A stretch of DNA of 64,000 nucleotides, taken from assembly GCF_910589235.1 (NCBI RefSeq), contig NC_060967.1, forward strand, positions 3,412,438 to 3,476,437, given 5' to 3'. This DNA comes from Vespa crabro. Lineage: Eukaryota; Arthropoda; Insecta; Hymenoptera; Vespidae. Of this stretch, positions 11,601-23,766 are shown piece after piece. The translations under genes and the position numbers were made by a program. How positions within the stretch are numbered: position 1 is the stretch's first letter; each line of letters starts with the position of its first letter. The notes under the pieces are model-generated. The model was not told the origin of the DNA. It made no database searches and saw nothing but the letters and a program-made list of their open reading frames with translations.

Positions 11601-13930
11601 ATCGTCCGGATGTAATGCTTCTTCGAGAATGAATTTCAACGAAAAAAAGACGCTCGTTGTTGGGTAGAACGATTCAGTCGGTCCTTTCGGTCTCGACTCC
11701 GTACACTTGACACAGCGAAGGTTGTGGCGTGACTGGTGTCGGACGTAGCTGGACGAACGGTACTTACTTGAGTGGAGCGTACCTGGCCTACGAACAAACG
11801 TGGCGAGCGAGACGAGCAGGACGCAATACAAAACGAATACGATGCAGCACGACACCTTTTTTTTTCTATCTCTTTTTCTTTCATTTCTCCTTTTTTTTTT
11901 TTTTATTCATCATTAATTATCAATTAATAGAAATAAAAAAAGAAACTTGGATCCACGTGTCTTATAAAATATTAAAAATTTACAAAATGTTAAAATATTA
12001 TCCTTCAAATATTTCTCTTAATAAAGTATGATAATTAATATGGCAGAGTCAGCGGATATTTAATTAATTAAGTCTTACAGTAATGTTTCGTATGAACGTC
12101 TCGAAAAGTGTAGGTCATTGACCTCCCCAAAAAATTAGGGAACTAAAGTCCGTGGATGGTAACGTTGGCCACTCGATTCCAAGTACCAAGGTCGCACCTT
12201 GTTCGATACAATGCCAGAAAGAGCATTCAACCGGTTCCAAAGTGTGGCTCGATGCCAAGATTTAAGTGCCAGATGATCGTTGACATTCCTTCATGGATTT
12301 ATTTATTTTCTACCTTTAGTCGTATGCACATGAGTTATCGATTAAACGACATGATTCCTTGACAAACAATACTACGAGTTCCTCGTGTTTCCTTCCTTTT
12401 TTTCAAAGTGTTAAATTTTAATTGTAAATCCTATTTTTCGCCATTAAGATATGCTTATCCCTTGAAATACATCGTGTTTTTATTTCACTCAGTTCATTTA
12501 TGTTATACATTCATTCGCAATTGATTCATTTGAAATTTTTCTTTTTTTTTTAACTGTGTCAAAAGGAGGTGTATTTACGCGATATAACCGAGTTATCTTT
12601 ATAAGTTTTAACTGTTTGACATAATATTTTTATTTGTTTTTTATTGTTTTTCTTTTAAGAAAATAATCTTACTATTCAACTATTTAGCAAATAACAGACA
12701 AATCACGTCACTGCATAAGTTTTTTCTTTTCCTTCTTTTTTTTTTTACGAAATTCAATGAAAAGCTAAATTGTCGCACATATTTTTAATTGCACATATTG
12801 AGAATCATTAAATTTATTAATACGTATCCAAATATTCGTACGATCCACTGAATTTGTTATTAAAAATTTGTTATGAAATTTCTTATTACACGATATTATT
12901 ACATGGGAACGAATAATTTTATTTGAAATGTTTTACTAGATAGTCATAAATAAGACTTATCTCGTAATTATACGATTGTTTTGTGGATCCTCCAGCGAAC
13001 TCGTCACTCTTAACGTTTTAACTGCAAAACCGATAAGTATAGAAGGATAGATGGGGACTTAATTTTTTTTCTATCGTAAAACTATGACTTTGCAGTTTGT
13101 ATGCATTAGATCACTGGCATATTCTAAGGGTATTTATTACTTGAAAACATTTTTTAAATTGTAATAATATATTCGACAATTTTATAGATTTTCAAATAAA
13201 TTTAATGTATTACAATGTACACGTATAGAAGAAATGTCAAAATTTCAATTACTATTTAGTATAACAAAACGTTATTTCTTTTTTCAAATTTTTAACACAC
13301 TTCGTGTAACAAATTAATTTTTCTGTTTTTACAGAAAAACAAAGAAAAAGAAACAATTTTATTTCTTGAACAATTATTTAAATAGCATTCGAATATTTTC
13401 ATGTTTAGATATATAATAATCGTTTAGAAACCGTTCTTATCGTAGATACTATTTTTGAAGGACTATCGTCTGTTCTAAGATCGTACTAGTTTCACGATAC
13501 TCATACAAACGATGAGGTATGAAAAATTGATTAGTTTAAGAACCGATTCACGTACTATATCTATTTCCTTCCCCTTTCGTTATAGGTCTTTAAAAAGAAT
13601 GAAAGACTTCGAAAGTGAAGAAATATATATTTTCTGCTTGTCAATTGTAACAAAAGTAAAGGCTCGAGTGAAACATGATGATATAGTTATAGTATGCTCT
13701 TTAAAGATATGTCATTCGGCCAAATACGTATACATATATATATATATACATATGTATATCGTACGATACTCCTTTAGAAAGGAAAGAAAAGGTTTTCACC
13801 TGAATAAATGATCAAAGTAGATAGAACATCAAACTCGTCTTTTATGTTTCTTTCTTTCGATATATCGAATATTCGAGTTAAAGAAAGAAGAAAGAAAACG
13901 GAGTTTCTTTGTGTGAATCAATGTCCTAAG
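8690..13930. other. 5.2 kb with no supported coding gene
   Basis: AT-rich sequence with scattered poly-A/T runs. The only compositionally different pieces are a GC-richer block at about 11570-11860, holding a strong minus-strand donor, and another at about 12150-12290. Open frames here are short, lack splice support and show no recognisable domain. A short AT microsatellite lies at about 13728-13757. Confidence 0.55.
11768..11860 (-). other. Candidate distal 5' exon for the secreted-protein gene
   Basis: On the minus strand the sequence CTCAA is followed by the near-consensus donor GTAAGTACC (donor at 11766-11767), inside a GC-richer block. The next suitable minus-strand acceptor that needs an upstream exon is at 8717-8718, before the signal-peptide ATG. 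I infer a non-coding first exon and an intron of about 3 kb. The 5' boundary is unknown; 11860 is approximate. Confidence 0.35.
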
Positions 13931-15464
13931 ATGAAGAGGAAATCAGAATGGAATAGAGAAACAATATATGCTTTGAACTTATACAAAACATTTCTTGGAT
14001 TGATCGGAGTTTGGCCATTTGACGTGGAAAATTTGTCATCCAAGTTACGTTGGTTCCTGTCTATGTTGATACAAGTTAGTAGATACGTTGAGATGTATTA
14101 ATGAATCACTCAAACACATTGAATCTTATAATAATAAAAATTTTGTTGACTCCCATAATAAAGTATATAAAAATTATGTGTTAGTCAATGTTGTTAACTT
14201 TATAAGCAAAATTTTAAAGCTCATAATCGATATATTTAGATGAGCACGATAAGCAGTCTATCGTTAGAGGTTTATCGACATTGCGTGGATCTCGATGACA
14301 CCATGGATGCATTTTTAATGGATCTTTCGTCACTCGTCAGTATCTCAAAGTTATTCCTTACGAGACTGAATTATCGACATACTCGTTTCTTGCTATCTTC
14401 TATCGTCGAAGATCTTTCAATTTTGGATGATTCAAATCGAAGAGAAATTGTGATGAAATATACTACCAGAGGAAGAATCGTTTCAGCAACTATACTTTAC
14501 TTAGGTTACGCATCTGGCATGAGCTTTGTTTTCAGAACTCTACCACTTCATTATGTTCTATCACAAAATATCGATCGAAATGAGACGTACAATCTAAAAG
14601 TAACGAGTTATTTCTTGTCAACTTATTGCGTTTTCAACGATCAATCAGGATTTTGGCATGCTGCAATCCTTCTTCTTCAAACTATGCAGATTTTTGTTAA
14701 TGCTACTTCTCACTGTGGAAACGACGGCTTCTTTTTCGGTATTGCAATGCATCTCTGCGGTCAGTTCGAAGTACTCAGAATGAATTTTGCCAATTTGGAG
14801 AACAAGAAGAATCTTTCTTGTAAAAAAATAGGCGTACTTGTACGTAGACATTGTCATTTGATTCGTCTTGCTGATAACCTAGAAGAAGCATTTAACATGA
14901 TAATATTGATACAGTTATTGATGAGTGCTTTACTTCTCTGCGTTGAGGGTATGTTATTTTTCCATTTATTATTATTATCAAATGAACTTTCGTTATCGTT
15001 TAAGGGAGAATCGCGTGATATGATCATAAAAGATATCATATATGTATATTTTATACATCCCTGTGTATTATTATGTCCTATAAAAATATATTGTTTTAGT
15101 GTGAAAACGAAATTATTTTCCAGGCTTTCAAATGTTGGTTTCGCTCGATGCTAACGACATTATTGCAACTACCAAGCACGCTGTCCTAATCGTCACATTA
15201 CTTGTTCAAATATTTATCTATTCTTACGCAGGTAATATGCTCGAATCAAAGTCTGCCGATTTAGTTCTCGGTGTTTATGATTCTCCGTGGTATACTTTCG
15301 ACACGAGTGTCATAAAAAATCTAGCCTTCGTCATTTTCTATGGTAGAATACCACGTCAAGTGACAGCTGGTAAATTCGTTTCTATGAACTTTTTCACTTT
15401 CAAAGAAATTATCAAAGCTTCGGGCTCTTATATTTCCGTATTGAGAGTAGCATTATACGAGTAA
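13931..15464 (+). CDS. Odorant receptor (7tm_6 family), copy A
   Basis: Exons 13931-14074, 14240-14948 and 15124-15464 give 397 aa. Insect odorant receptors are seven-helix ligand-gated cation channels, inverted relative to GPCRs, that work with the co-receptor Orco in antennal neurons. Family marks visible here: an N-terminal IGVWPFD, CGNDGFFFGIAMHLCGQFE before the fifth helix, IYSYAGN and SPWYTFD in the sixth-helix region, and the C-terminal SYISVLRVALYE. Intron phases (0, then 1) match copies B-E. The ATG at 13931 was chosen because it aligns with the starts of the paralogues; the frame stays open upstream to 13808, which I take as 5' UTR. This copy is diverged from the B-E block and lies about 3.7 kb from it. 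Confidence 0.9.
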
Positions 15465-17349
15465 AGGTTTGTTACTTTCACAGAATTAAAAATCATTTCT
15501 ATTTATTACTTTTATTATTATGACAATGACACAGCAAAGTCAATCATTTTGTATTAGTTATAAAATCAATTGAAAATTATTATTGGCACTCATGGAGATT
15601 AGATGGAATTGATTGATTTCATGAATTAGAATTCTATGAATAGACTTCTATTTCTATACCATTATGGTTTCATTATATTTTCTTATAGACTACACATACC
15701 GTGTCTCCTTTGATTTTTTATGGAGAATGTTTCAGACTGATTTTTTAATAAACAATGAAAGGATAGATTAGAGAAAACACGAAATGTCAAGGCAACGATG
15801 AAGGAAGCTTCATGTAATAATTAACTTGAATGAGAACGATTCACAGATATTCGATGACAGCTCGTATTCCAAACAAAATGTTTCTACCTTTTCATTATAT
15901 AGAATCTCATTACAGTCAGTAAGCGTCGGTCTTCGTATAAGCTATAATTTCTAGGTGCAACAGGTGTGCGAGAACCATTGCCTAGAAATGTGTATGTAAA
16001 CGTACATATATATGTACAATTTACAGCATCTATGCTTTGCGAGAGTGTGTATAAATAAAAAATTAAAGGAAAAGAAGACTTTCTATTATCTCCAGTCAAG
16101 ACGATGGCATATGATTTTACGAATCTGAAGTTTATCTGCTTACGTTAATGTTCAGTTTATGACGATGAATCTTGAGAAAAGGAAAGACGGACGATGACAT
16201 ATTCAACATTTCGGTTTTCTAAACGAATATATTATAATGTAGTTGGAACATTTGGCTTATGTTCCCTTAAAAAAAAAAAAGAATGAGTCGAATCATTAAT
16301 CCTGTAATATTTAACTGTTTCTTTGAGATAACGTATGCTTTCGTTAAAAATACGAGATCTCTATTTTTGAAAATAATTATAATACAATTAAATTTTCGAC
16401 TTGCAATCGTTACCTTCATCTAATAACAACAAAAATAGACTTTTCATGGACTTTGACGTTTATCGAATTAATTTTCTTTTCGAAATTCTTTCTTTTCATT
16501 CGACTAAGATTAAATAATTTATACTTTCGATTTTATTTTATGTACATCGAGTATAATTGAGAAATATTTAAATAATATTACATACTATCGCGAAATCAAA
16601 TTTGCGTTAGTCGCGATAACAAACGCATTTATTGTTTCTTAGATTCGAAAACGTTCTTCATTCAACGTGCGAACGTCAACGAAGAATTAAAATAAGCAAA
16701 CTTTTTTCTGAATAATTTCAACGATTTTTATTTTTATAAAATTGATACGAATAATTGTATTTTTATCTTTCTGTTTCAAAACATCATCGCAATCGTTCGT
16801 TGATACTTTAATGCCATTTACAAAACCTTTTCTTTCTAATCCTAACGAAACATTAAAGTACATACATTTTATATTGCTAATCTTACTTCAATAGATAAAT
16901 AGATGTAGTAAAATTCTATAATAATTTCTTAAAGAGACATATTGAAAAATTTATTTTTATTTTTCTGATTAATTTTTATTATTTTTTATTTATTTTTATT
17001 TATTGAAACACTTAATAGAGGAAAGTTTGTGAACAGTCTTATTTCGTGCGCAATTATTGACTGTCGGTGCATTTGATTTCCTCTCTACTAACTTATTGGC
17101 TTATCATTGATCCTCTATCGATATAAGCTTAGCGATCAAGTCATATTATTTATTCATCACGATCACCATTTTTTTTTTTTTTTTTTAGAAATGAACAAAA
17201 TTTCAGGGATCTAAACGGATTTTATAACAGACAAATTTCTTCTTTATCGATTGAGTCGTCGTTAAGAAAGGCAGCTACTTTGGTCGACGATTGAAAAATA
17301 TCTCTATATTCCTCACGATGGATTTGTCCATATCTTAAAAATATTCACA

Positions 17350-17640
17350 GGAGAATATAATTTATTTGGAGGTGGTTCGATTTCGTTTGTCATCTCTTTC
17401 CACTCTTTATGTGATTCTGATAGAAATTCAGAATTGTTGGAAAAATATTCACACTCCCCGTAATTTGAATTTTTGAACAGGAAAATATAATTTAACTGCA
17501 GGTGACCCGATTTCACGTGCCACCTCTTTGCACGTCATGTGATCCTGATATAAATTCAGATTTGTGGGAAAAATTTCGATTTGTTCATAACTTGGAATTT
17601 ATTTCAGGAATGACATAATTTGGAGGAGAACATAACTTGT
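17350..17640. repeat. Diverged tandem repeat, about 130-bp unit
   Basis: Two full units start after CAG at 17350 and 17480 (both read GGA then ATATAATTT) and share the order GATTTC, CTCTTT, ATGTGAT, TGATA, AAATTCAGA. A third, truncated unit begins near 17607. Identity is moderate, so the array is old. Confidence 0.65.
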
Positions 17641-18808
17641 TAACATGATTTCGCTTATATAAATCGTATAAGGAGAATAATGATAAGATTTTATTGAGTA
17701 AACATTGAATTTTTCTTCACGTTAAGATTTATTTGGATTTTCATTATTTATACATAGAAAAGATATATTATTTTATAATTATACAAATACTTATTTTATC
17801 ATATATATAATATGTATGCAATTTCTTTTTTAAATATTAATTATGTAAACAATTTTATTTTGTAATTATACATATTATTTCCAATTTTTACGATCTTCTT
17901 GATTATGTGTCAGTGTTCTGTGCGAAAGATGATTTTCGATAATTTTTAAGTGTTCCCATTATTTTTATTATATTTCTGAGTGCTTTTATGTAATTGTATA
18001 GATGATTTCCAGCATTGATTGGCTTTATGTACTTTCAAAATGGTTGAAAGAATGATTTCCTTTACATATTCTAAAAAGTTGTCCAAGAAGTTAATCGCTT
18101 GTTTGTTTTTCCTGTAAATCAGAAATAAATTTTGTTAAAATTACGCTAATCTTTTCATATAACTTGCTTTGAAGAGTTATTATCGATATATGCTGCTTGT
18201 TTATTTTTGTTAAATATGCTACCGAATGGATTAAATTTAAACATTACTGTCACTAATGACACTTTGCTGTATAATATATACAATGAGATAATATAAAACT
18301 AAAAGGAGTGTAATTTTAGTAAATGTCTATAAATTTCTGTAATTTTAATAAAATTTTGGAAGTGTTACAAGAATGAAGGTTGTATAATATATTGACAGAA
18401 AGAAATGAAATTACAGTACGTATTAATTTTCATGTGACGAAAAAATATCTTCTGCATTTCGTATTGGCAAAGTACCAAAATAGAAAATGAAATATTTTCA
18501 AAACGGATTCTCAATGTTTTTTATTTTAAGATGCGACCGATACCATTAATTCAATTTACCTTGAATTCAATTGAAAGAGTTTATGCTATTAATTTATCTA
18601 TTTACAATTTTTGTTCAATTTTGATAATCAAGTTTATTAATAAATTTACGTAAAATGTACCTACCAATGAGGGAAAACACTTGCATCGGAAGAATTTAAT
18701 TTTCTTACTTCAATGTTAAAACGAATATTTTTCCTGCTGAGTGTAAGAGGTGTTTATGATGTCTACCATTAATAGGAATAAATGTTATGTCAGAAACACA
18801 ATTTTGAG

Positions 18809-19070
18809 GACGGTATAATTTAGTTGCATACATTCTCAATAGTCAGAAAAATGTAACAACACCAAATTATGCCTTATCGTCCATAATGTCACCGTTCGTA
18901 CAAAGAGCTATAGTTCCTTGTAATGTCCAGGAATTACAGAAGCTTCTGTTCAATTTCCCATGGCTCTTATTCATCCCCATCAATTTCGTTTAGTTTATTC
19001 CTTGCGATCTATCACGAATAATACACGAGGTAGTTTGATCGATATCTATATCTTGATGCGTTTATGAAAA
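18809..19070 (+). promoter_or_regulatory. Conserved upstream block of receptor B
   Basis: Aligns by eye, in order and spacing, with blocks upstream of C, D and E: TTTCCCAT, then a CAT-rich CATCAATT with GTTTA, then a GTTTGAT motif, and an A-rich end before the start codon. It probably carries promoter and 5' UTR sequence duplicated with the genes. Confidence 0.55.
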
Positions 19071-19157
19071 GTTTCTCTAGCTCTTTTACTTTTTTCTTTT
19101 CTTTTATTCTCCGCTGTCTTATTACGAACGTCGTGTCATCACGAGTGGATCTAAAAA

Positions 19158-19403
19158 ATGTCGATGAACGATGTCGTCTGGAATACTGACGCCACGTATG
19201 CTTTAGGAGTATACAAATACATAACTTGGACAACCGGCATATGGCCGCTAGATGACGAAGGAATATTTTCAATGATTCGCTTTGGCATCGCTTTCGCTTT
19301 GGAGGTAGAACAATACTTTTACTTTGCAGGAATACAGAATATATCATTGTAACGAGGACAGGCGCGTCGCGATATATCGTTGATCTTTAAGAGATCGTTT
19401 TGG

Positions 19404-19442
<39 letters not shown>

Positions 19443-20640
19443 GAGAGAGAAAGATGCTATGAGTGTGCTTTAAACTGTCTAAAAATCATTTTGGTAGTCG
19501 ATCCTTTCTTCACTCATATCGTCTACCATAGTTCAGTGCACTAGTTTCCGTTCTGATGGAAATCCAGCTGAGTTGCGGCAACACCGACGAGACTCTGGAT
19601 TTCTTTGGGGTGTCCGCATCATCGGTGATCGGTTTAATCAAACTAATATTCATCAAGTTACATCAAGAGGATTTACGGAGGATCATCTTGTCAGCACTGA
19701 AGGACTGGTCCACGTTCGTCGACAGATCTCCGGCAAAAGATATAATGTTGAAATATACATATCACGGCAAACTGGTATGCCGTATGCAAATAGGCCTCGG
19801 TCTGGTTATCATTACAACGATGATATTGGATGCTTTGCCAGCTTCGGAGTTATCTCTTTTGAATAATATCACAACTAACGATGAGATTGTTAAACGAATA
19901 CCTCTTAAGACGATGTGCCTCTTTGGCAACATGTCAACGTCTACTTATTGGACAGTTTTCATTTTACAGGGAGTACAGCTGTTGGATGCTGTAATCCTCG
20001 ATTGTGGAAATGACGTTTTTTTCTTCGGGATTGCCATGCATATTTGCGGTCAGTTCGATGCACTCAAGATATTTTGCGAAGAATTTAAAGTGGAAGATGA
20101 AGAGAATCGTGTTCAGAAAATCAAAGAATTTGTTGAGAGACATTCGCATATCTTGGATCTCGTTCATCGACTTGGGAATAGTTTCAATTATATTCTTTTG
20201 GTAATTTTAATGGGCAATGGGTTACACATCTGTTCAGCAGGTAATAAGTTTCTTAACTTTTTAAGTATGAATTTATTCGTTACGTTTTCAAACTTTTAGG
20301 AATACAAATAGTTGTGTTATCGAAAGAAAGCGACCTAATTCCTCTTGTCAAAGCAGTTCTTTTATTCAACATACTTCTCGGACAACTTTTTCTTTATAGC
20401 TACGCTGGAGATTATTTGTCATCGTTGTCCGAAAATATTCACCATGAGATTTACAATTGTCCTTGGTACGAATTCTCACCAAATATTATTCGAAATTTAA
20501 AATTCATCATTATGAGAACGCACATACCATTTCGCCTTAAAGCAGGAAAGTTTTATGCTATGGATATGGAGAATTTCAAGAGCATTCTAAAAGCATTTTT
20601 TTCATATTTTTCTCTCTTACGAATAGTATTCGACAAATGA
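19158..20640 (+). CDS. Odorant receptor (7tm_6 family), copy B
   Basis: Exons 19158-19304, 19532-20240 and 20300-20640 give 398 aa. The start MSMNDVVWNTDATYALG aligns with C, D and E. Exon 1 ends with the ALE-type motif at phase 0, and exon 3 begins inside the AGIQ glycine at phase 1. Diagnostic stretches: TTGIWPLDDEG, CGNDVFFFGIAMHICGQFD, QLFLYSYAGDYLSS, NCPWYEFSPN and the C-terminal FSLLRIVFDK. The gene is intact. A 31-base poly-A run lies in intron 1. Close similarity to C-E points to recent tandem duplication. Confidence 0.93.
19404..19434. repeat. Poly-A run in intron 1 of receptor B
   Basis: A homopolymer of 31 A followed by a GA-rich tail. It could be a slippage tract or the tail of an old retroposed insertion; no target duplication was recognised. 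Confidence 0.8.
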
Positions 20641-21071
20641 CAGTACATATTTCGTTTGCATCATACGAAATGATGATCAGTGTAAGTAATAAAAATAATC
20701 TTAATTAAGCTTAATAACTTATCGTCCACTACAATCCATTATAACCTAATTGTATAGTTGAATGAAATAAACTCAACGAAAACAAAAATATTATTTCTAA
20801 TAGTACCTCTACAAATATCATTAATAGAAAGTTTATTTTTCAAACTTACTTAATTTTTGATTTATCTTTACGATCCATTTTTTTTCTAATTTCATATTCC
20901 CTTTGTAACCCTGATGTATCTCTTATCACCATGTTTAAAATTCACTATACACAGCACCAACAAAGTCCTTCTACAGTGGACTGTGTCGAAGTTGTTTTGT
21001 TGCGAAGCTCTACGGTTACTCAACAATTTTATTAGTAAGTATAAGTAAAATATATTCATCATAAAATTGAA

Positions 21072-21114
<43 letters not shown>

Positions 21115-21545
21115 AGTACATTTTCTTACTACAATATTACTGTACAAAATATTTACCAAGAAGACACTTTCCAAAAAATGACGTTAAAGGTATGAATTCC
21201 ATAGAAAGGAAATTCGACAATGCTATAATTCAGCTATGCATATAGTATGATAAATATAACCGAACATAAAATTATACGATATACTCTGTAATATTATCGC
21301 TCATGCATAAGTTCATAGTTTGTTGCATTAAGCATGAATTACGAAGCTCGCGTGCATATTTCCATAGCTTTACTCATCGCCATCAATTACGTTTAACTTG
21401 TTCCTCGCAATCATGCGGTAATAATATACATGACAGTTTGATCCGTACATTTTGATGGATTATGATGAAAACTTTCTCCTCTTTTATTCTGCGGTACCAT
21501 ATCGTGAAAATATCATAACGTGTCTTTGAAAGTTTATCAGAAAAA
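20641..21545. other. Spacer between receptors B and C
   Basis: Contains a (GA)n microsatellite at about 21074-21114 and the upstream block of receptor C at about 21212-21472. Homology with the sequence upstream of E appears to start earlier, near 21150. No other gene is visible. Confidence 0.6.
21212..21472 (+). promoter_or_regulatory. Conserved upstream block of receptor C
   Basis: Shares with D and E a GACA(A/C)T...TATAATTCAG start, then CATGAATTACGAAGC-like sequence, TTTCCATAGC, CATCAATTACGTTTA and GACAGTTTGAT, ending about 74 bp before the ATG. It is the best preserved copy of the block. Confidence 0.6.
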
Positions 21546-23002
21546 ATGGATATGGAAGACATTGTCTGGAATACTGACGCCAAGTATGCTTTAGGGACAT
21601 ACAAATTTATAACTTGGACTACTGGAACATGGCCTTTACAGGATGAAGGAATATTTGCGATGATTCGCTTCACTATTGCCTTCATCTTGGAGGTAATACA
21701 GTACTTTTTCTTTGCAAAAATAATAAAGATCGTTGCACACAAGACATACAAATCGTTATATAGGTATTAGAAGTAAAAAAAAAAAATATTAAAGAAAATT
21801 ATAAATGTTTTAAGTGTACTGTAAAAGTAAAATTTAATATCATCTTGATCTGTTTTTAACTCGTATTTTTTTTTTACCACAGTTTAGTTTATTAGCTTCT
21901 GTTCTATTGGAAATCCGACTAAACTGCGGCAATACGGACAAGACATTAGAGTTCTTTGGATTGACAGCAGGAATGACAACGGGTTTAACAAAATTAATTT
22001 TCGTCAAGTTACACCAAAAAGATTTACGGAAAATCCTTTTATCGGCAATTAAGGATTGGTCCTCGATCAAAGTAAAAAATTCTTCGGCAAAGGAGATAAT
22101 ATGGAAATATACTCATCGAGGCAAGCTGGTATGCCGTGTACAAATGAGCTTGGGTCTGTTAATCATTGGATCGATGATACTGGATGCTGTGCCAACGTCA
22201 GATTCCTTACAGCAGGACAATACCACTTTGAGTGAAGAGAATATTAGACAGATTCCACTTCGGACTATGTGTCTTTTCGGCAACATGTCAACGTCAAGTT
22301 ATTGGATAGTCTTCGTTTTACAAGGAGTTCAGTTATTGAATTCGATAGCTGTTAATATGGGAAACGATGTTTTCTTCTTTGCTATTGCCATGCATATTTG
22401 TGGTCAACTCGACGCACTAAGAATTCTTTGTGATGATTTTAAAGCGAATGATGAGAAGGATCGAGTTTTGAAGATCGAAAAATTTGTTCGTAGACACTGC
22501 CATCTGTTAGAACTTGCTCAACGACTTGAGAACACCCTAACTAATATTCTCTTAGTGAATTTAATGACCGATGGATTCCACACTTGTTTAGCAGGTATTA
22601 GATTTTCTAACGTTTTCATTATAAAAGACTCTGTAACATTAATATGATTTTCAATTTTTAGGAATACAAATCATTATTATGTCTAATAACATCGACATTG
22701 TTCCTCTCACCAAAGTGAGCTCTGTGATCATCATCATCTTAGCACAACTTTTTTTATATAGCTATGCAGGTGATTCCCTATCATCGTTATTCCAAGATAT
22801 TTGCCAAGTGATTTATAATTGTCCATGGTATGAATTTTCACCGAATAACGTACGAAATTTGATGTTTATAATTATGAAAACGCATATACCATTTCATCTT
22901 ACGGCGGGAAGGTTCTATATCATGGATATTGAGAATTTCAAGAACATTATGAAAACATGCTTTTCATTATTTTCTCTCTTACGAATTGTATTTGTAGAGT
23001 AA
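21546..23002 (+). CDS. Odorant receptor (7tm_6 family), copy C
   Basis: Exons 21546-21692, 21883-22594 and 22662-23002 give 399 aa, one residue longer than B because of an extra codon in the early part of exon 2 (KVKNSSAKE against the shorter form in B). Exon 2 begins FSLLASVLLEIRLNCGN. The same family marks are present: TTGTWPLQDEG, MGNDVFFFAIAMHICGQLD, LFLYSYAGDSLSS, NCPWYEFSPNN and the end FSLLRIVFVE. Intact, with both introns under 200 bp. The product should be an Orco-dependent odorant-gated channel in sensory neurons; the ligand cannot be told from sequence. Confidence 0.93.
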
Positions 23003-23766
23003 ACGCTACAATGATGTAAGTAATAAAATTTTATTCCTCTCGTCTTAATTAATTCTATTTACATCAAGTGTTTCTGTGTAAATAACGGTATATAAAAAGA
23101 TTTAATTCATGATCAACTAGTTTTAATTTAAATTGTGTCTTGATCGTATTTGGATTGTATTTGATTTTTTTATTTTTTTTATTTTTATAAACTTACCATT
23201 ATACGCTCATAGTTTAACTTCTTGCGGTTTCCTCCAATGGAAATTGGTATGTCCAGTTCGTTTGATGAAAAACATTCTGCATGTTGAACATTTGCATTTA
23301 GTCATTAGGAATGAAAAACATATATCTACAATTGTAGAGTACATTGCAAGAGAAATATATTGTACTTTCTTATCTCTGTATTACTCGATAAGATACGATA
23401 AAAATGTTATTGGAAAACCTTCATAGTATCCATAGACATTGAAACTTTACTCGACACTATAATTCAGAAAAATATAACTCAGTCTAAAATAATGTGATAT
23501 TGTCCATAATGTTGGCACTTAGGTTAAAGGGTCGTACTTTGTTACATCGGGCATAAATTACGGAACTAGTGTGCATTTTCCCATAGCACTTTTCTCATTC
23601 CTAACAATTACGTTTAGATCATGCAAGAATAATACATGGGTTAGTTTGGTCTATGCACTTAGATGCATCTGATAAAAACTTTTTCTTCCATCTATACTCC
23701 TTTCTATTTCTTTATTTTCTTGTATCGTATCGCGGACATTGTGTCGTCACGAGTGAACCCGACAGA
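23003..23766. other. Spacer between receptors C and D
   Basis: AT-rich sequence without a supported gene, followed by the upstream block of receptor D. Confidence 0.6.
23452..23679 (+). promoter_or_regulatory. Conserved upstream block of receptor D
   Basis: Shares CGACACTATAATTCAG with C, GTCCATAATGT with B, then CATAAATTACGGAA, TTTCCCATAGC, ACAATTACGTTTAG and a GTTTGGTC variant of the GTTTGAT motif. It ends about 88 bp before the ATG. Confidence 0.55.

Larger units (their letters stand above)
15465..19157. other. 3.7 kb between receptors A and B
   Basis: No receptor fragment or other gene is evident. The stretch contains the diverged tandem repeat at about 17350-17640 and, at its right end, the conserved upstream block of receptor B. 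Confidence 0.55.

Noticed and set aside
11574..11855. Minus-strand frame with a hydrophobic, signal-peptide-like start
   Set aside because: It has no ATG at its start and crosses a consensus donor; a non-coding exon is a better reading.
15465..19157. Search for receptor pseudogenes between A and B
   Set aside because: No receptor motif could be found on either strand by eye.
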